Source of the DNA: Candidatus Methylopumilus universalis
Lineage (GTDB): Bacteria > Pseudomonadota > Gammaproteobacteria > Burkholderiales > Methylophilaceae
Assembly (NCBI GenBank): GCA_945883335.1
Contig: CAMCXI010000001.1
Coordinates: 62,001 to 126,000 of the forward strand
Direction of reading: 5' to 3'
DNA length: 64,000 nucleotides
The stretch's first letter is position 1. The number at the start of each line of letters is the position of its first letter. The translations under genes and the position numbers were made by a program. Below, piece by piece: positions 26,921 to 34,077 of this stretch. Under the pieces are notes generated by a model that made no database searches, was not told where the DNA came from, and saw only the letters and a list, made by a program, of their open reading frames with translations.

Positions 26921-27361
26921 ATGAGCACACTAGGTAATTTGAAGTTAGTCGCAGATACAAAACCCAAACAAATCTCAGCAATTCAGCATCGCAGAAATAA
27001 GTTGATTCATCGTTTATGGGAACAGATTGAATTAGCTAAAAGCCAAATAGAAGGCACACAGTTTGTGGTCAAGAAATACCGCAGTATTGTCGACAAAGAT
27101 ACAGGTTTAAAGAAACAAGTCGAAGTACCTAAACGTATTCGTGAATGGTGGTTTAAAAACGAAACTGGAAAAGTCTGTTTATCTATCAAATACGGCACAA
27201 GCGTACTTGAACTTGCTAAGGGAAAACCCAGTATTGAAGTGGCTAGCCCACAAGATTTAATCAAAGCATTGGAGACGATTAAACAAGCGGTGGCAGTCGG
27301 TGAGCTAGACGCACAAATTGAACAAGCGAGCAGTCATCTACGAGCTGGCTTCCAGCACTAG
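26921..27361 (+). CDS. DUF6641-like island protein
   Basis: 146 residues. The pattern (LGNLKLVADTKPKQI, then RRNKLIHRLWEQIELAKSQ, VEVPKRIREWWFKNETGKVC, VLELAKGKPSIEV, and a tail ending QASSHLRAGFQ) resembles, from memory, small uncharacterised proteins of integrative elements grouped as DUF6641. It is probably soluble with a long N-terminal helix. A good ribosome site AGGAG lies about 8 nt upstream. Function unknown; such proteins sit near small plasmid-like genes, as here. Palindrome P3 follows 22 nt after the stop. Confidence 0.65.
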   Translation: MSTLGNLKLVADTKPKQISAIQHRRNKLIHRLWEQIELAKSQIEGTQFVVKKYRSIVDKDTGLKKQVEVPKRIREWWFKNETGKVCLSIKYGTSVLELAKGKPSIEVASPQDLIKALETIKQAVAVGELDAQIEQASSHLRAGFQH

Positions 27362-27383
27362 CGAAGGATAGAAATAATAAAAC

Positions 27384-27406
27384 AAGCGTCTAGTTACTAG
27401 ACGCTT
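27384..27406. repeat. Island palindrome P3
   Basis: Arms AAGCGTCTAGT and ACTAGACGCTT around a single T. It lies 22 nt after the DUF6641-like gene stop. Confidence 0.95.
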
Positions 27407-27413
27407 TAATAAC

Positions 27414-27453
27414 GCGGGGCACTGCCCCGCCCATAGTCGGCAAGCTGGCCGAC
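27414..27453. repeat. Pair of GC-rich hairpins
   Basis: Perfect stem GCGGGGC-ACT-GCCCCGC (27414-27430) is followed closely by GTCGGC-AAGCTG-GCCGAC (27436-27453). They stand out as a GC-rich patch in an AT-rich element and lack a T run, so they are not simple terminators. They could be a transfer or replication origin structure, or a structured 5' RNA for the small ORFs downstream. Confidence 0.6.
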
Positions 27454-27634
27454 GTAAAGGGAGTGAGGCATAAGCATCATCTTGTGCTCGGGCTAGAGCT
27501 GTTTTTAAAGATGATACGAGCTCACTTTGAACAGTTGCGTGAACTGGTGCTTTGAAAAGTGAGATATGCCGAACCTGAAGCACCGAGTCCGCTGGACGCA
27601 AAGGCGCGAAGTCCGACAAAAGATAAATACTTGT

Positions 27635-27781
27635 ATGTATCGATATCAAGTTCAAGCAAGAGTAAATGGAACATGGGTGATGACAGTAATCTTTGCTGAC
27701 AATGGTCTACACGCTCGCTTAATAGCTCAATATCAATTTGGGCGCAGCAATGTGCCATTTGCACCTACTAAAATTGGATAA
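27635..27781 (+). CDS. Small island protein, 48 aa
   Basis: I prefer ATG 27635 (MYRYQVQARVNGTWVM) over the track's 27566, because the added N-terminus looks unstructured and Arg-rich, and the 48-residue form has the compact strand-strand-helix look (VIFADNGLHARLIAQYQFG) of small proteins I associate with integrative elements. No clear ribosome site for either start. It is followed 5 nt later by another small ORF in the same direction, so the two probably form one transcript. Function unknown. Confidence 0.5.
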   Translation: MYRYQVQARVNGTWVMTVIFADNGLHARLIAQYQFGRSNVPFAPTKIG

Positions 27782-27786
27782 TTATT

Positions 27787-27963
27787 ATGCGTTTTTATGA
27801 GTTCGCTAGTTTGATTAAGAAGCCACTAACGCCTGATCAAGCCAAGATTCAGGGGATGAAAAATCAAGTTAAGACAACACAGAAGGCAATTAAAGCCGAA
27901 AAAGCACGCCAGAAGATCAAAGCTGGGCAACAGGCACTTTCGAATGCTAATAAAGTTGTTTAG
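27787..27963 (+). CDS. Small basic island protein, 58 aa
   Basis: Not in the ORF track. ATG 27787 to TAG 27961-27963 encodes 58 residues beginning MRFYEFASLIKKPLTPDQAK and continuing as a Lys/Gln-rich probable helix (KAIKAEKARQKIKAGQQAL). The pattern of an N-terminal aromatic patch, PLTPDQA and then a basic helix resembles very small proteins often next to the preceding ORF type in integrative elements; that recollection is unverified. The stop overlaps the end of the convergent 136-aa gene (27960). Possibly nucleic-acid binding from its charge. Confidence 0.5.
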   Translation: MRFYEFASLIKKPLTPDQAKIQGMKNQVKTTQKAIKAEKARQKIKAGQQALSNANKVV

Positions 27964-28370
27964 TGTGGATATAAATCGAAACAGCTATCAAACCAAAGAA
28001 CATAAAAAACATCTCTCAATCTGTAACCTACCATCGGCTTCATTCCGCTGAAGCGGAATGCTAGAAAATGATCTACTTCTTCGGTAATAAAGGCAGGAAT
28101 TGGGGCATTGATGCTTTTTTTATCAATCTTCTCGAAACCTAACTTATGTCTTCCTGTTTTTTTTATTTCCGCCCAGGAAGTATTTCTTCTCTTGAAAATG
28201 GCTTCCGCAAAAGAAGCCTTATGGCTACCATCCATATTTGAGAAACAATATTTTCCAAGCTGAAGCCTCTCAAGAGAGAAAATTGGAGGGTGGTCGTCAT
28301 AATTAATTTCAGTTGGAATATTTATTCGACTAGCTGTAGGTCTACTAGGTTTTTTAATACGTGATGCCAT
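27960..28370 (-). CDS. Probable toxin partner of a Panacea antitoxin
   Basis: 136 residues, second gene of a minus-strand pair, 7 nt after the Panacea-domain gene. A basic N-terminal tail precedes a domain with LERLQLGKYCFSNMDGSHKA, SFAEAIFKRRNTSWAEIKK and PIPAFITEEVDHFLAFRFSG, ending GYRLRDVFYVLWFDSCFDLY. I associate this with uncharacterised proteins that occur next to DUF4065/Panacea proteins. In PanAT systems the small neighbour is the toxin, so that role is inferred from context. No nuclease motif is evident. The mode of toxicity cannot be read. Confidence 0.6.
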   Translation of the reverse strand: MASRIKKPSRPTASRINIPTEINYDDHPPIFSLERLQLGKYCFSNMDGSHKASFAEAIFKRRNTSWAEIKKTGRHKLGFEKIDKKSINAPIPAFITEEVDHFLAFRFSGMKPMVGYRLRDVFYVLWFDSCFDLYPH

Positions 28371-28377
28371 GAAGAGA

Positions 28378-28815
28378 CTACTTATTAACTCTTAACTTGA
28401 AAAAATCCAGTAAAGTGTTTTTTGGAATAACGCTAGCAGTTGCTTCATGCTGTTTCCAAGGCAGTTCTTCATGTGTCATGTTTCTTAAAGTCCATCCAGA
28501 AAACTGATTGAAGACATCGTAAACTTCATCTAAGAATCCTTGAACCTCATCATCAAATTTAGAAATATCTAGGTCAGAGATTGCCGGTATGGATGTTGCT
28601 CCATGCTCTTTGAATCGATGATATAGCTCAGGAACTACAGGGCCGTGTGTCCAAGCTTCGATTTCTTCATTAAATAATGGCTTATCAAAAATTGCCAAAT
28701 AATAACCCTGTGCGTAATACACAAGCTTCTGCAATTTTAGATTGGAAATCGTATCCCCTGAATCTTCATCTTGTTTGGCAAGGAAGTAATCAGCTATGTC
28801 ATGACAACTCAACAT
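28378..28815 (-). CDS. Panacea-domain (DUF4065, SocA-like) antitoxin
   Basis: 145 residues. The diagnostic block is ISNLKLQKLVYYAQGYYLAI followed by FDKPLFNEEIEAWTHGPVVP, the Panacea/GepA signature with its WTHGPV motif. The N-terminus HDIADYFL is also typical. Family proteins act as promiscuous antitoxins that neutralise unrelated small toxins (PanAT systems), or as proteolytic adaptors like Caulobacter SocA. It is the first gene of a two-gene minus-strand unit whose second gene is the presumed toxin. A 290-bp regulatory region with inverted repeats lies upstream, shared with the divergent recombinase gene. Confidence 0.85.
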   Translation of the reverse strand: MLSCHDIADYFLAKQDEDSGDTISNLKLQKLVYYAQGYYLAIFDKPLFNEEIEAWTHGPVVPELYHRFKEHGATSIPAISDLDISKFDDEVQGFLDEVYDVFNQFSGWTLRNMTHEELPWKQHEATASVIPKNTLLDFFKLRVNK

Positions 28816-28875
28816 AATTTACTCTTATTTTATTAATCTTATATTTATTTCTGATCGGGGCTAATTCTATACCGA

Positions 28876-28992
28876 TTTAGAAACGAATCCACCCAAAACG
28901 TTCAAATGAGGTTTCTAAACAATTTTTAGTTGTAGAAATGAGACATTTTAACGATACCTTTTAGGTAAAGAAAATCCACATTTTCTTTACCT
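28876..28992. promoter_or_regulatory. Inverted repeats between panA-like and recombinase genes
   Basis: Two inverted repeats in the divergent 290-bp spacer: TTTAGAAAC (28876-28884) with GTTTCTAAA (28911-28919), and a perfect 13-bp hairpin AGGTAAAGAAAAT-CCAC-ATTTTCTTTACCT (28963-28992). They may be operators for antitoxin autoregulation or recombination sites of the adjacent recombinase. The rest of 28816-29105 shows no convincing gene. Confidence 0.6.
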
Positions 28993-29105
28993 GAAACATA
29001 ACCTATTGATTTTATTGTTTCTTCGCTAGTGCCTTTTTCGGTTGTCCATCTTTGCCAAAGAAAACAAAATGTATAAATACTTTTCTTTGATGGAGATATT
29101 AATTA

Positions 29106-29672
29106 ATGGCACAAGCTAAAACATTCACACAGTCCGAATTAGACCAAGTTCTTCGTTTTGTAAGCACTCGAAAATACGCATTAAGGGATAGAGCAATCAT
29201 TCTTACCAGTTTTTGGTCAGGAATGCGTTGCGGAGAAATTTCTAAGCTAAAGATGGGTGACGTATTAAACGATGACGGCAGTTTGAAAAACGAAATCCGT
29301 TTAAGTGCGGAGCAAACTAAAGGCAGCCAAGCTCGTATTGTGTTCATTCCACAGAAACTCAAAGATGAATGGGCGAGCTACTTAGCAACACGAATGATGA
29401 AGAATAGAGATATTCCATTCTTTCACACAGATGACAGGCTTGGATTTAGCTCTAACACGCTTTGTCAGTGGTTTTTTTGGACTTATAAACGAGCAGGGAT
29501 TAATAATGCCAGCAGTCACTCAGGACGCAGAACGTTCATTACGAACCTAGCCAACAAGGGCGTTGGTGTTCGTGTATTAGCAAGTTTAGCAGGGCATAAA
29601 AGCATTGCTGTTACCCAACTATATATTGATACCAATGATGATATTAAGAGAAATGCTGTGGAGTTGATTTAA
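29106..29672 (+). CDS. Minimal tyrosine recombinase (catalytic domain only)
   Basis: 188 residues covering only the catalytic domain of phage-type integrases. Active-site residues are all visible: Arg41 (WSGMRCGEI), Lys72 (EQTKGSQAR), His138-x-x-Arg141 (HSGRRTF), His164 (AGHKS) and the nucleophile Tyr173 (TQLYID). The N-terminal core-binding and arm domains found in the other two integrases are missing, leaving a XerC/D-catalytic or fim-invertase-like size. GGAG lies 10 nt before the ATG. Palindrome P4 starts 8 nt after the stop, and a perfect 13-bp hairpin lies upstream. The target is unknown. Confidence 0.9.
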   Translation: MAQAKTFTQSELDQVLRFVSTRKYALRDRAIILTSFWSGMRCGEISKLKMGDVLNDDGSLKNEIRLSAEQTKGSQARIVFIPQKLKDEWASYLATRMMKNRDIPFFHTDDRLGFSSNTLCQWFFWTYKRAGINNASSHSGRRTFITNLANKGVGVRVLASLAGHKSIAVTQLYIDTNDDIKRNAVELI

Positions 29673-29679
29673 GAAAATG

Positions 29680-29700
29680 AGCGTCTAGTAACTAGACGCT
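29680..29700. repeat. Island palindrome P4
   Basis: Arms AGCGTCTAGT and ACTAGACGCT around a single A, perfect. It lies between the convergent recombinase gene and the 323-aa gene, whose stop is at 29705. Confidence 0.95.
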
Positions 29701-29704
29701 TTAA

Positions 29705-30676
29705 TTAAGAAATAATATCCGATTCGCCCGATATGAATTTCGGTATGCGTTTCCTTACCTTGCCATCAGGCATTCGATAAGCGCCTGTTAAATTATTTCT
29801 TTTAATCACCTCATGCTTGAGGATGTTGCCGTACTCTTCTTTTAACCAAAGATAAAATTCAGATTTGAATTCTTTCGTATCTAGCTCAGTGGCTTTTAAG
29901 TAATCTGCATGATGCTTTTTACCAAAAGGCATGAAGTCATCGCCAAAGTTTAATTTAGTGGTATTGGGAAAGTTTCCGTAAACTAAATTGTTTAGTGAGA
30001 ATTTAGCTTTATATAAGTATCTGCCAGTGATGCTACTTAGTCTGCCAAATAAAGGCGACTCGTCCCACCCATGTAACCCTCTAATTTTCAAATGTGGTGA
30101 TATCTGTAAACGATCACCAATTCTCCATATCTCAATCTTTGAATAAAGCATACGGTACAACAAGACCCAATACTCAAGCTCAATAGTTCTCAGTCTATAT
30201 CGTTTAGTGAATAGCTTAAGTTTTGCCGATGTTGTGCCAGCAAGATCTAAAGATCTGCCATCGTGATATTCATCTAGCATCTTCTTTACTTGCTTAAGTA
30301 TGGTTTCCCTTCTAATGGTTAGTGGAATTTCCAAATAGAATGCTTTTTCCTTGAATGAATGCTGATCAAGATTATTGAGATCTAAAACTTCAACCTTATG
30401 AGGTCTTTTAGCTTCGGCAAAACTATAGCGCCCTGTTGTATTCCACCAACGATAAAACATGTCATCGCTTAAGTCACCAACTAGGCTATATGTTTCCGCG
30501 ATTTTAGGATCAACAGGTTCAATGCCTCTGGTTCTTGCGTACCAGAACACAGGACTTAATCGCATAAACTCCCACCACCACCGATAAATGCTTGCGTCAG
30601 CTTCTTTTGCCAACACCTCGTCATCTGCTCTCGTGAATCCAAGAATTCCCTTGAAGAATGGCTTTTGTTTTTTCAT
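29705..30676 (-). CDS. Hypothetical island protein, 323 aa
   Basis: Not recognised. The N-terminal segment is rich in aromatic residues (ASIYRWWWEFMRLSPVFWYA), resembling uncharacterised proteins of integrative elements, but I cannot name a family. The rest is basic and soluble (for example TIRRETILKQVKKMLDEYHD, KLFTKRYRLRTIELEYWVLL), consistent with DNA or RNA binding. No signal peptide. It is divergent from the 277-aa gene across a 140-bp spacer that contains a palindromic operator-like site. Ends 4 nt from palindrome P4. Confidence 0.6.
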   Translation of the reverse strand: MKKQKPFFKGILGFTRADDEVLAKEADASIYRWWWEFMRLSPVFWYARTRGIEPVDPKIAETYSLVGDLSDDMFYRWWNTTGRYSFAEAKRPHKVEVLDLNNLDQHSFKEKAFYLEIPLTIRRETILKQVKKMLDEYHDGRSLDLAGTTSAKLKLFTKRYRLRTIELEYWVLLYRMLYSKIEIWRIGDRLQISPHLKIRGLHGWDESPLFGRLSSITGRYLYKAKFSLNNLVYGNFPNTTKLNFGDDFMPFGKKHHADYLKATELDTKEFKSEFYLWLKEEYGNILKHEVIKRNNLTGAYRMPDGKVRKRIPKFISGESDIIS

Positions 30677-30771
30677 ATTCTATTTATAACAGTTTATTTG
30701 TATTTTCGTAAGTAGTTGTTATAGCCATCACAATTCGATCTACAACATGACAAAACAAACAGACATTTCGT

Positions 30772-30785
30772 CACAACTTGTTGTG
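30772..30785. promoter_or_regulatory. Operator-like palindrome in divergent spacer
   Basis: Perfect inverted repeat CACAAC-TT-GTTGTG, 31 nt before the 277-aa gene start and in the spacer shared with the divergent 323-aa gene. A partly similar TACAACATG lies about 30 nt to the left. It looks like a repressor dimer site; the protein that would bind it is unknown. Confidence 0.5.
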
Positions 30786-30816
30786 TTGTTTTTTGAAAAA
30801 AGAAAGCGAGTAAAAA

Positions 30817-31650
30817 ATGGTTACAGTTACTAACAAAACAGCAGTAAAAACTTCTTCAACAACAGCTAAAGCAAAACAAGTGTTTGTGCCTAGCGATACT
30901 AATATCAAATATGCGCAAACGATTGTTAAGCAGTTAAGCGACTTAGTTGTTAAGCGTGAGAAATGGGAAAGCACAGATTACAAGAAAGCAAACGAAGGTT
31001 TGTATGCTTTGTTGTCTAGCTGCTTGGAAATGTTTAACAGCAAGTTTGTTACATCAGGTGACAGCGATCGCAAAACGCTACGTTATGAGCTAGCAACATT
31101 GCTTAAAACAGACGGCATTAAAGTACAAACAAATACGCCTACGCTAACAATGTTTGTGCGTTATGTGTTTGGCTCTGATCGCAAACGTGCGCATGGTTAC
31201 TCTTACGTACTAAAAGCAGCGATTTCTTATGAAATTTCTGCTGAAGCCTTAGCTAAGTTTATTGTTGAGCAAGGGGGCATTGAAGAGATCAAACGCAAAA
31301 TGGTTGCGAGCGAAGAAGCCATTGCTAATAAAGCCAAGCGAGAAAAAGCACTTGAAGCAGTTAATGCGAATGCTGAACAAGCTGAGCTTGCCCCACTAGC
31401 AACTGTCGGCATTGATCTTAGCCAAAATACTACGCCTTTTGCGATTGTAATTACTAAGCCTAATGCTAATGGCGAAGGTGATGTGATTGCTGTGCTTAAG
31501 AATGCTGAAGCAAAACTTATTACAGCACTCTACAAGCATATTGCTAAGCAGAACATAGCTGATGAAGCTGCGCAGAAAATGCTTGAGACAGAAATGGCAA
31601 GTTTGACTGGCAAACAAGCAGCGAACGATGCTGAGCTTGAAGTAGCTTAG
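30817..31650 (+). CDS. Hypothetical island protein, 277 aa
   Basis: No family recognised. Basic Ser/Thr-rich N-terminus, then a probably helical central region (KYAQTIVKQLSDLVVKREKW, YALLSSCLEMFNSKFV) and a segment TLRYELATLLKTDGIKVQ, followed by an Ala/Glu/Lys-rich helix and a C-terminal tail. Soluble, no signal. GCGAG-type purines lie before the ATG. It is separated from the AAA+ gene by a terminator-like hairpin, so the second gene may be expressed at a lower level from the same transcript. Context suggests a role with that ATPase, but nothing in the sequence proves it. Confidence 0.6.
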   Translation: MVTVTNKTAVKTSSTTAKAKQVFVPSDTNIKYAQTIVKQLSDLVVKREKWESTDYKKANEGLYALLSSCLEMFNSKFVTSGDSDRKTLRYELATLLKTDGIKVQTNTPTLTMFVRYVFGSDRKRAHGYSYVLKAAISYEISAEALAKFIVEQGGIEEIKRKMVASEEAIANKAKREKALEAVNANAEQAELAPLATVGIDLSQNTTPFAIVITKPNANGEGDVIAVLKNAEAKLITALYKHIAKQNIADEAAQKMLETEMASLTGKQAANDAELEVA

Positions 31651-31662
31651 TACTTAACTAAT

Positions 31663-31691
31663 AGGGCAGCCTTTGTGGTTGCCCCTTTTTT
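31663..31691 (+). terminator. Terminator or attenuator before the AAA+ gene
   Basis: Stem GGGCAGCC / GGTTGCCC (8 bp with one G-U) and a 5-nt loop, followed by CTTTTTT. It lies between the 277-aa gene and the AAA+ start at 31708. Confidence 0.75.
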
Positions 31692-31707
31692 CTTGAAAGG
31701 AAAGAAC

Positions 31708-32361
31708 ATGAGCTTGCTCAACAAATACAAACCAAAGGCGCTTAACGATCTTGTAATCCCAAATACTGCCATTAAGGATTTGCTAGATGATATGGCGAAT
31801 GGTTATGTCATTAACAAACTATGCTTTGTAGGAACGAATGGCACAGGAAAAAGCACTGCTGCGCATTTGCTACCAGAACTAATCGAAGGTTTCTCTCCAA
31901 ATACAGTTAACTTAATTGGTGAAGAGAAGTTTGATGTAAGTAATGCGATTAATCAGTTAAGCACGATTAATAATTTTGGCTGGAGTGACCAAAAATACCA
32001 GTACGTGCTTTTTGATGAACTTGATAAGGTAAAGAATAGCTTGGCAGCTCTTTGGCAAACAATGGATACATTCAATGACAAAGTGATTGTGATTGCCACA
32101 GCAAATGATTTTATGAATATTGAAAAGGCTGTTCGTTCGCGTTTCCAGCTTTTAGATTTTGGGCTAATCACAGCAGATGATTTCCTGCCTCGAGCACAGC
32201 AAATTTTAGGGCAGGAAAATATTACTCTGAAAGATAGCTATATATTAGGTCAGTTACAAACAAAACAGAGCTTAAGTGACATGCGTAAGTACTTTGATAC
32301 ACTCAGCGACATTCAGCGCAATCACAACGCTGGGCGTATTCAACAGATCCACTACGTTTAA
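31708..32361 (+). CDS. Small clamp-loader-like AAA+ ATPase
   Basis: 217 residues from ATG 31708, which has AAAGGAAAG just upstream; the track's start at 31675 lies inside a terminator. It begins like replication factor C/DnaX (LLNKYKPKALNDLVIPNTAI), with Walker A VGTNGTGKST (41-50), Walker B VLFDELDK (100-107), sensor-1 VIATAN and the SRF arginine-finger motif (144-146). The lid domain is short and no collar domain follows, so it is smaller than true clamp loaders. Resembles phage or plasmid RFC-like ATPases. It may load a replication or recombination factor for the element; this is inferred. Confidence 0.75.
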   Translation: MSLLNKYKPKALNDLVIPNTAIKDLLDDMANGYVINKLCFVGTNGTGKSTAAHLLPELIEGFSPNTVNLIGEEKFDVSNAINQLSTINNFGWSDQKYQYVLFDELDKVKNSLAALWQTMDTFNDKVIVIATANDFMNIEKAVRSRFQLLDFGLITADDFLPRAQQILGQENITLKDSYILGQLQTKQSLSDMRKYFDTLSDIQRNHNAGRIQQIHYV

Positions 32362-32405
32362 CTAAATCGCAAGGGTGCGCAAGCACCTTTGCTTTCTCTA
32401 TTTCA

Positions 32406-32426
32406 AGCGTCTAGTTACTGGACGCT
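32406..32426. repeat. Island palindrome P5
   Basis: Arms AGCGTCTAGT and ACTGGACGCT around T, one mismatch. 44 nt after the AAA+ gene stop. Confidence 0.93.
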
Positions 32427-32461
32427 CAATGGAAAGTTTAGCAGTGAAAACAACTGCGAAA

Positions 32462-32722
32462 CTATTTATTACACTGAAACACCAACTCGCGCTTACCACC
32501 TACAGGACTTTGATTTCTTTCTTTTAAGTTATAGCCATTTGGGCAGGTTTGTTTTGCACGGTCATAGCAATTTGGCCAATCTTCTACCGCGCCATTACAA
32601 GTAACTTTATAAGTTTGGCTTTTAAGATCTATCATACGCACCGATTGTGCAGCGCCTTGAGGATTTGATAAAGCCGTGCAAGCAGTTAAGGATAGTCCTA
32701 TTAATAAAGCAAATAATTTCAT
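32462..32722 (-). CDS. Small lipoprotein
   Basis: 86 residues from ATG 32722; the track's start adds eight residues ahead of a normal signal peptide. It has a type II signal peptide with lipobox LTAC (MKLFALLIGLSLTAC). The mature part has four Cys in a regular pattern (VTCNGAVEDWPNCYDRAKQTC and a C-terminal FQC), so it probably forms two disulfides in the periplasm, perhaps made by the DsbA of this window. It is anchored to the inner or outer membrane. It lies downstream of the porin remnant beyond a terminator. Function not known. Confidence 0.7.
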   Translation of the reverse strand: MKLFALLIGLSLTACTALSNPQGAAQSVRMIDLKSQTYKVTCNGAVEDWPNCYDRAKQTCPNGYNLKERNQSPVGGKRELVFQCNK

Positions 32723-32747
32723 ATTGATCTTTCGTAAAGTCAGCAAT

Positions 32748-32775
32748 AAAAAACGGCACCCTAAGGTGCCGTTTT
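32748..32775 (-). terminator. Intrinsic terminator of the porin gene
   Basis: AAAACGGCACC-CTAA-GGTGCCGTTTT, an 11-bp stem flanked by A and T runs, about 28 nt beyond the porin stop codon. Confidence 0.88.
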
Positions 32776-32802
32776 AACTTAAGTCTAACTAAGAATTAAA
32801 TC

Positions 32803-34077
32803 CTAGAAGAACATGATTGCGCCTAGAGAAACTGTGTCGCTATCAATTTTAACGCTTCCTGCAGTTGCCTTACCTTCAATTTGTTGGTTTGTATATTCAG
32901 CAACCAAGTTCAAACTCTTAGTAAGTGGGTGGTAAGCACCAACAATCCATGATTCATTAGTGATCTCGCCATCAACTGCACTAAGTGTACCTTTTGATGA
33001 GTTTTGACCCCATGAAGCGCCTAACTTAGTACCGATAGTTGGAACTACGAATGTAGCTTGAACATAACCACCGCTGTCTTTAGTTTTGAAGCCGCTACCG
33101 AATGCGATACCGCCTGTGCCGATAAGATCAGTGCTGCTATATTGGCTATCTAAGCCACGGCCGTCATAGTAGTAACCCACTAAACCAAAACCTTGATAAG
33201 CAACTTTAGCACCTACATCTACACCACGGCTTGTGTAGCCATTAACATCGCTAGTATTTGCTAAACCTGCTGCATGTTTTTGAGTAATGCCTGACAACCA
33301 AACGCGACCAGTTACATCATTAGCAGCGAAGTCATAAGTCACTTTACCTTCATAACCCATATCTTCACGAGTTGCATTAGCGTTGCCATTTGAAATTGGC
33401 TCCATCACACCAGCTGTGAATGAGAAACCATTCCAGTTTGGTGAAGCGTAAGAGATTTGACCTCTCCAGTTAGCATACATGTAGCCAGAACCAATACGGC
33501 CTAGTGTTGAAGAACCACCAGCTGCTGATGTAGTAGGACCACTTACACCAACACCTAACAATGTCATGTCTGACAAGATAGCATCAGAACCGAAAATGCC
33601 TAGGTCACGACCAGCTTTGATAGTACCCCATGAAGCATCACCGAATGTCAAGAATGCTTGACGAATGTTCAATGAGTTATTGCCTGAACCCAAGTTAGTT
33701 GTAGCGCCATCATTAGCTGAGGTGCCAGTGAAGAATGAGAATTGGAACGCAATGTCCAAATCATTTTGACGTGTTTTAGCGCCAATACCAAAGGCAGCTG
33801 GCAATAGACCTGTACCGATTGTGTTGCCATCAGGAACATTTGCTGAACCATTGTATGTAGTACCGCCCCATGTTACGTTTTGAGCGGTTGCGTCAGTTGA
33901 TTTGTGTGTGTAGAACGCATTAACGTTACCACCGATGTCTACAGTCCAATCACCAGCTGGGATTGTGATACCAGCTTGAGCTGCAGATGAGAATGCTACT
34001 AAAGCACCAGCATCACCTAATACTAAGTTATCTATATGATTTTTAATAACTAATTCTGAAACAAAAATGTAGTCGAT
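32803..34077 (-). pseudogene. Gram-negative porin lacking its start and signal peptide
   Basis: The porin frame is open from 34077 to the stop at 32803, far beyond the track's internal start at 33804. Upstream codons read GALVAFSSAAQAGITIPAGD then WTVDIGGNVNAFYTHKS, i.e. the end of a signal peptide and the first strand. No ATG, GTG or TTG precedes this in frame. The frame follows directly after the TAA stop of the P4-like integrase. The barrel itself looks intact (NIRQAFLTFGDASWGTIKAG, ending VSLGAIMFF). The 5' end therefore seems to have been lost by a recombination next to the integrase. Expression would need an ATT start or read-through. Confidence 0.75.

Noticed and set aside
27338-27764. 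Minus-strand ORFs 27338-27655 and 27522-27764
   Set aside because: They overlap the small plus-strand genes and the hairpins and show no start signals or protein-like composition.
28990-29105. Minus-strand frame ending FFGKDGQPKKALAKKQ before the recombinase
   Set aside because: Protein-like, but no start codon in frame and a stop shortly upstream; too short to support as a gene.
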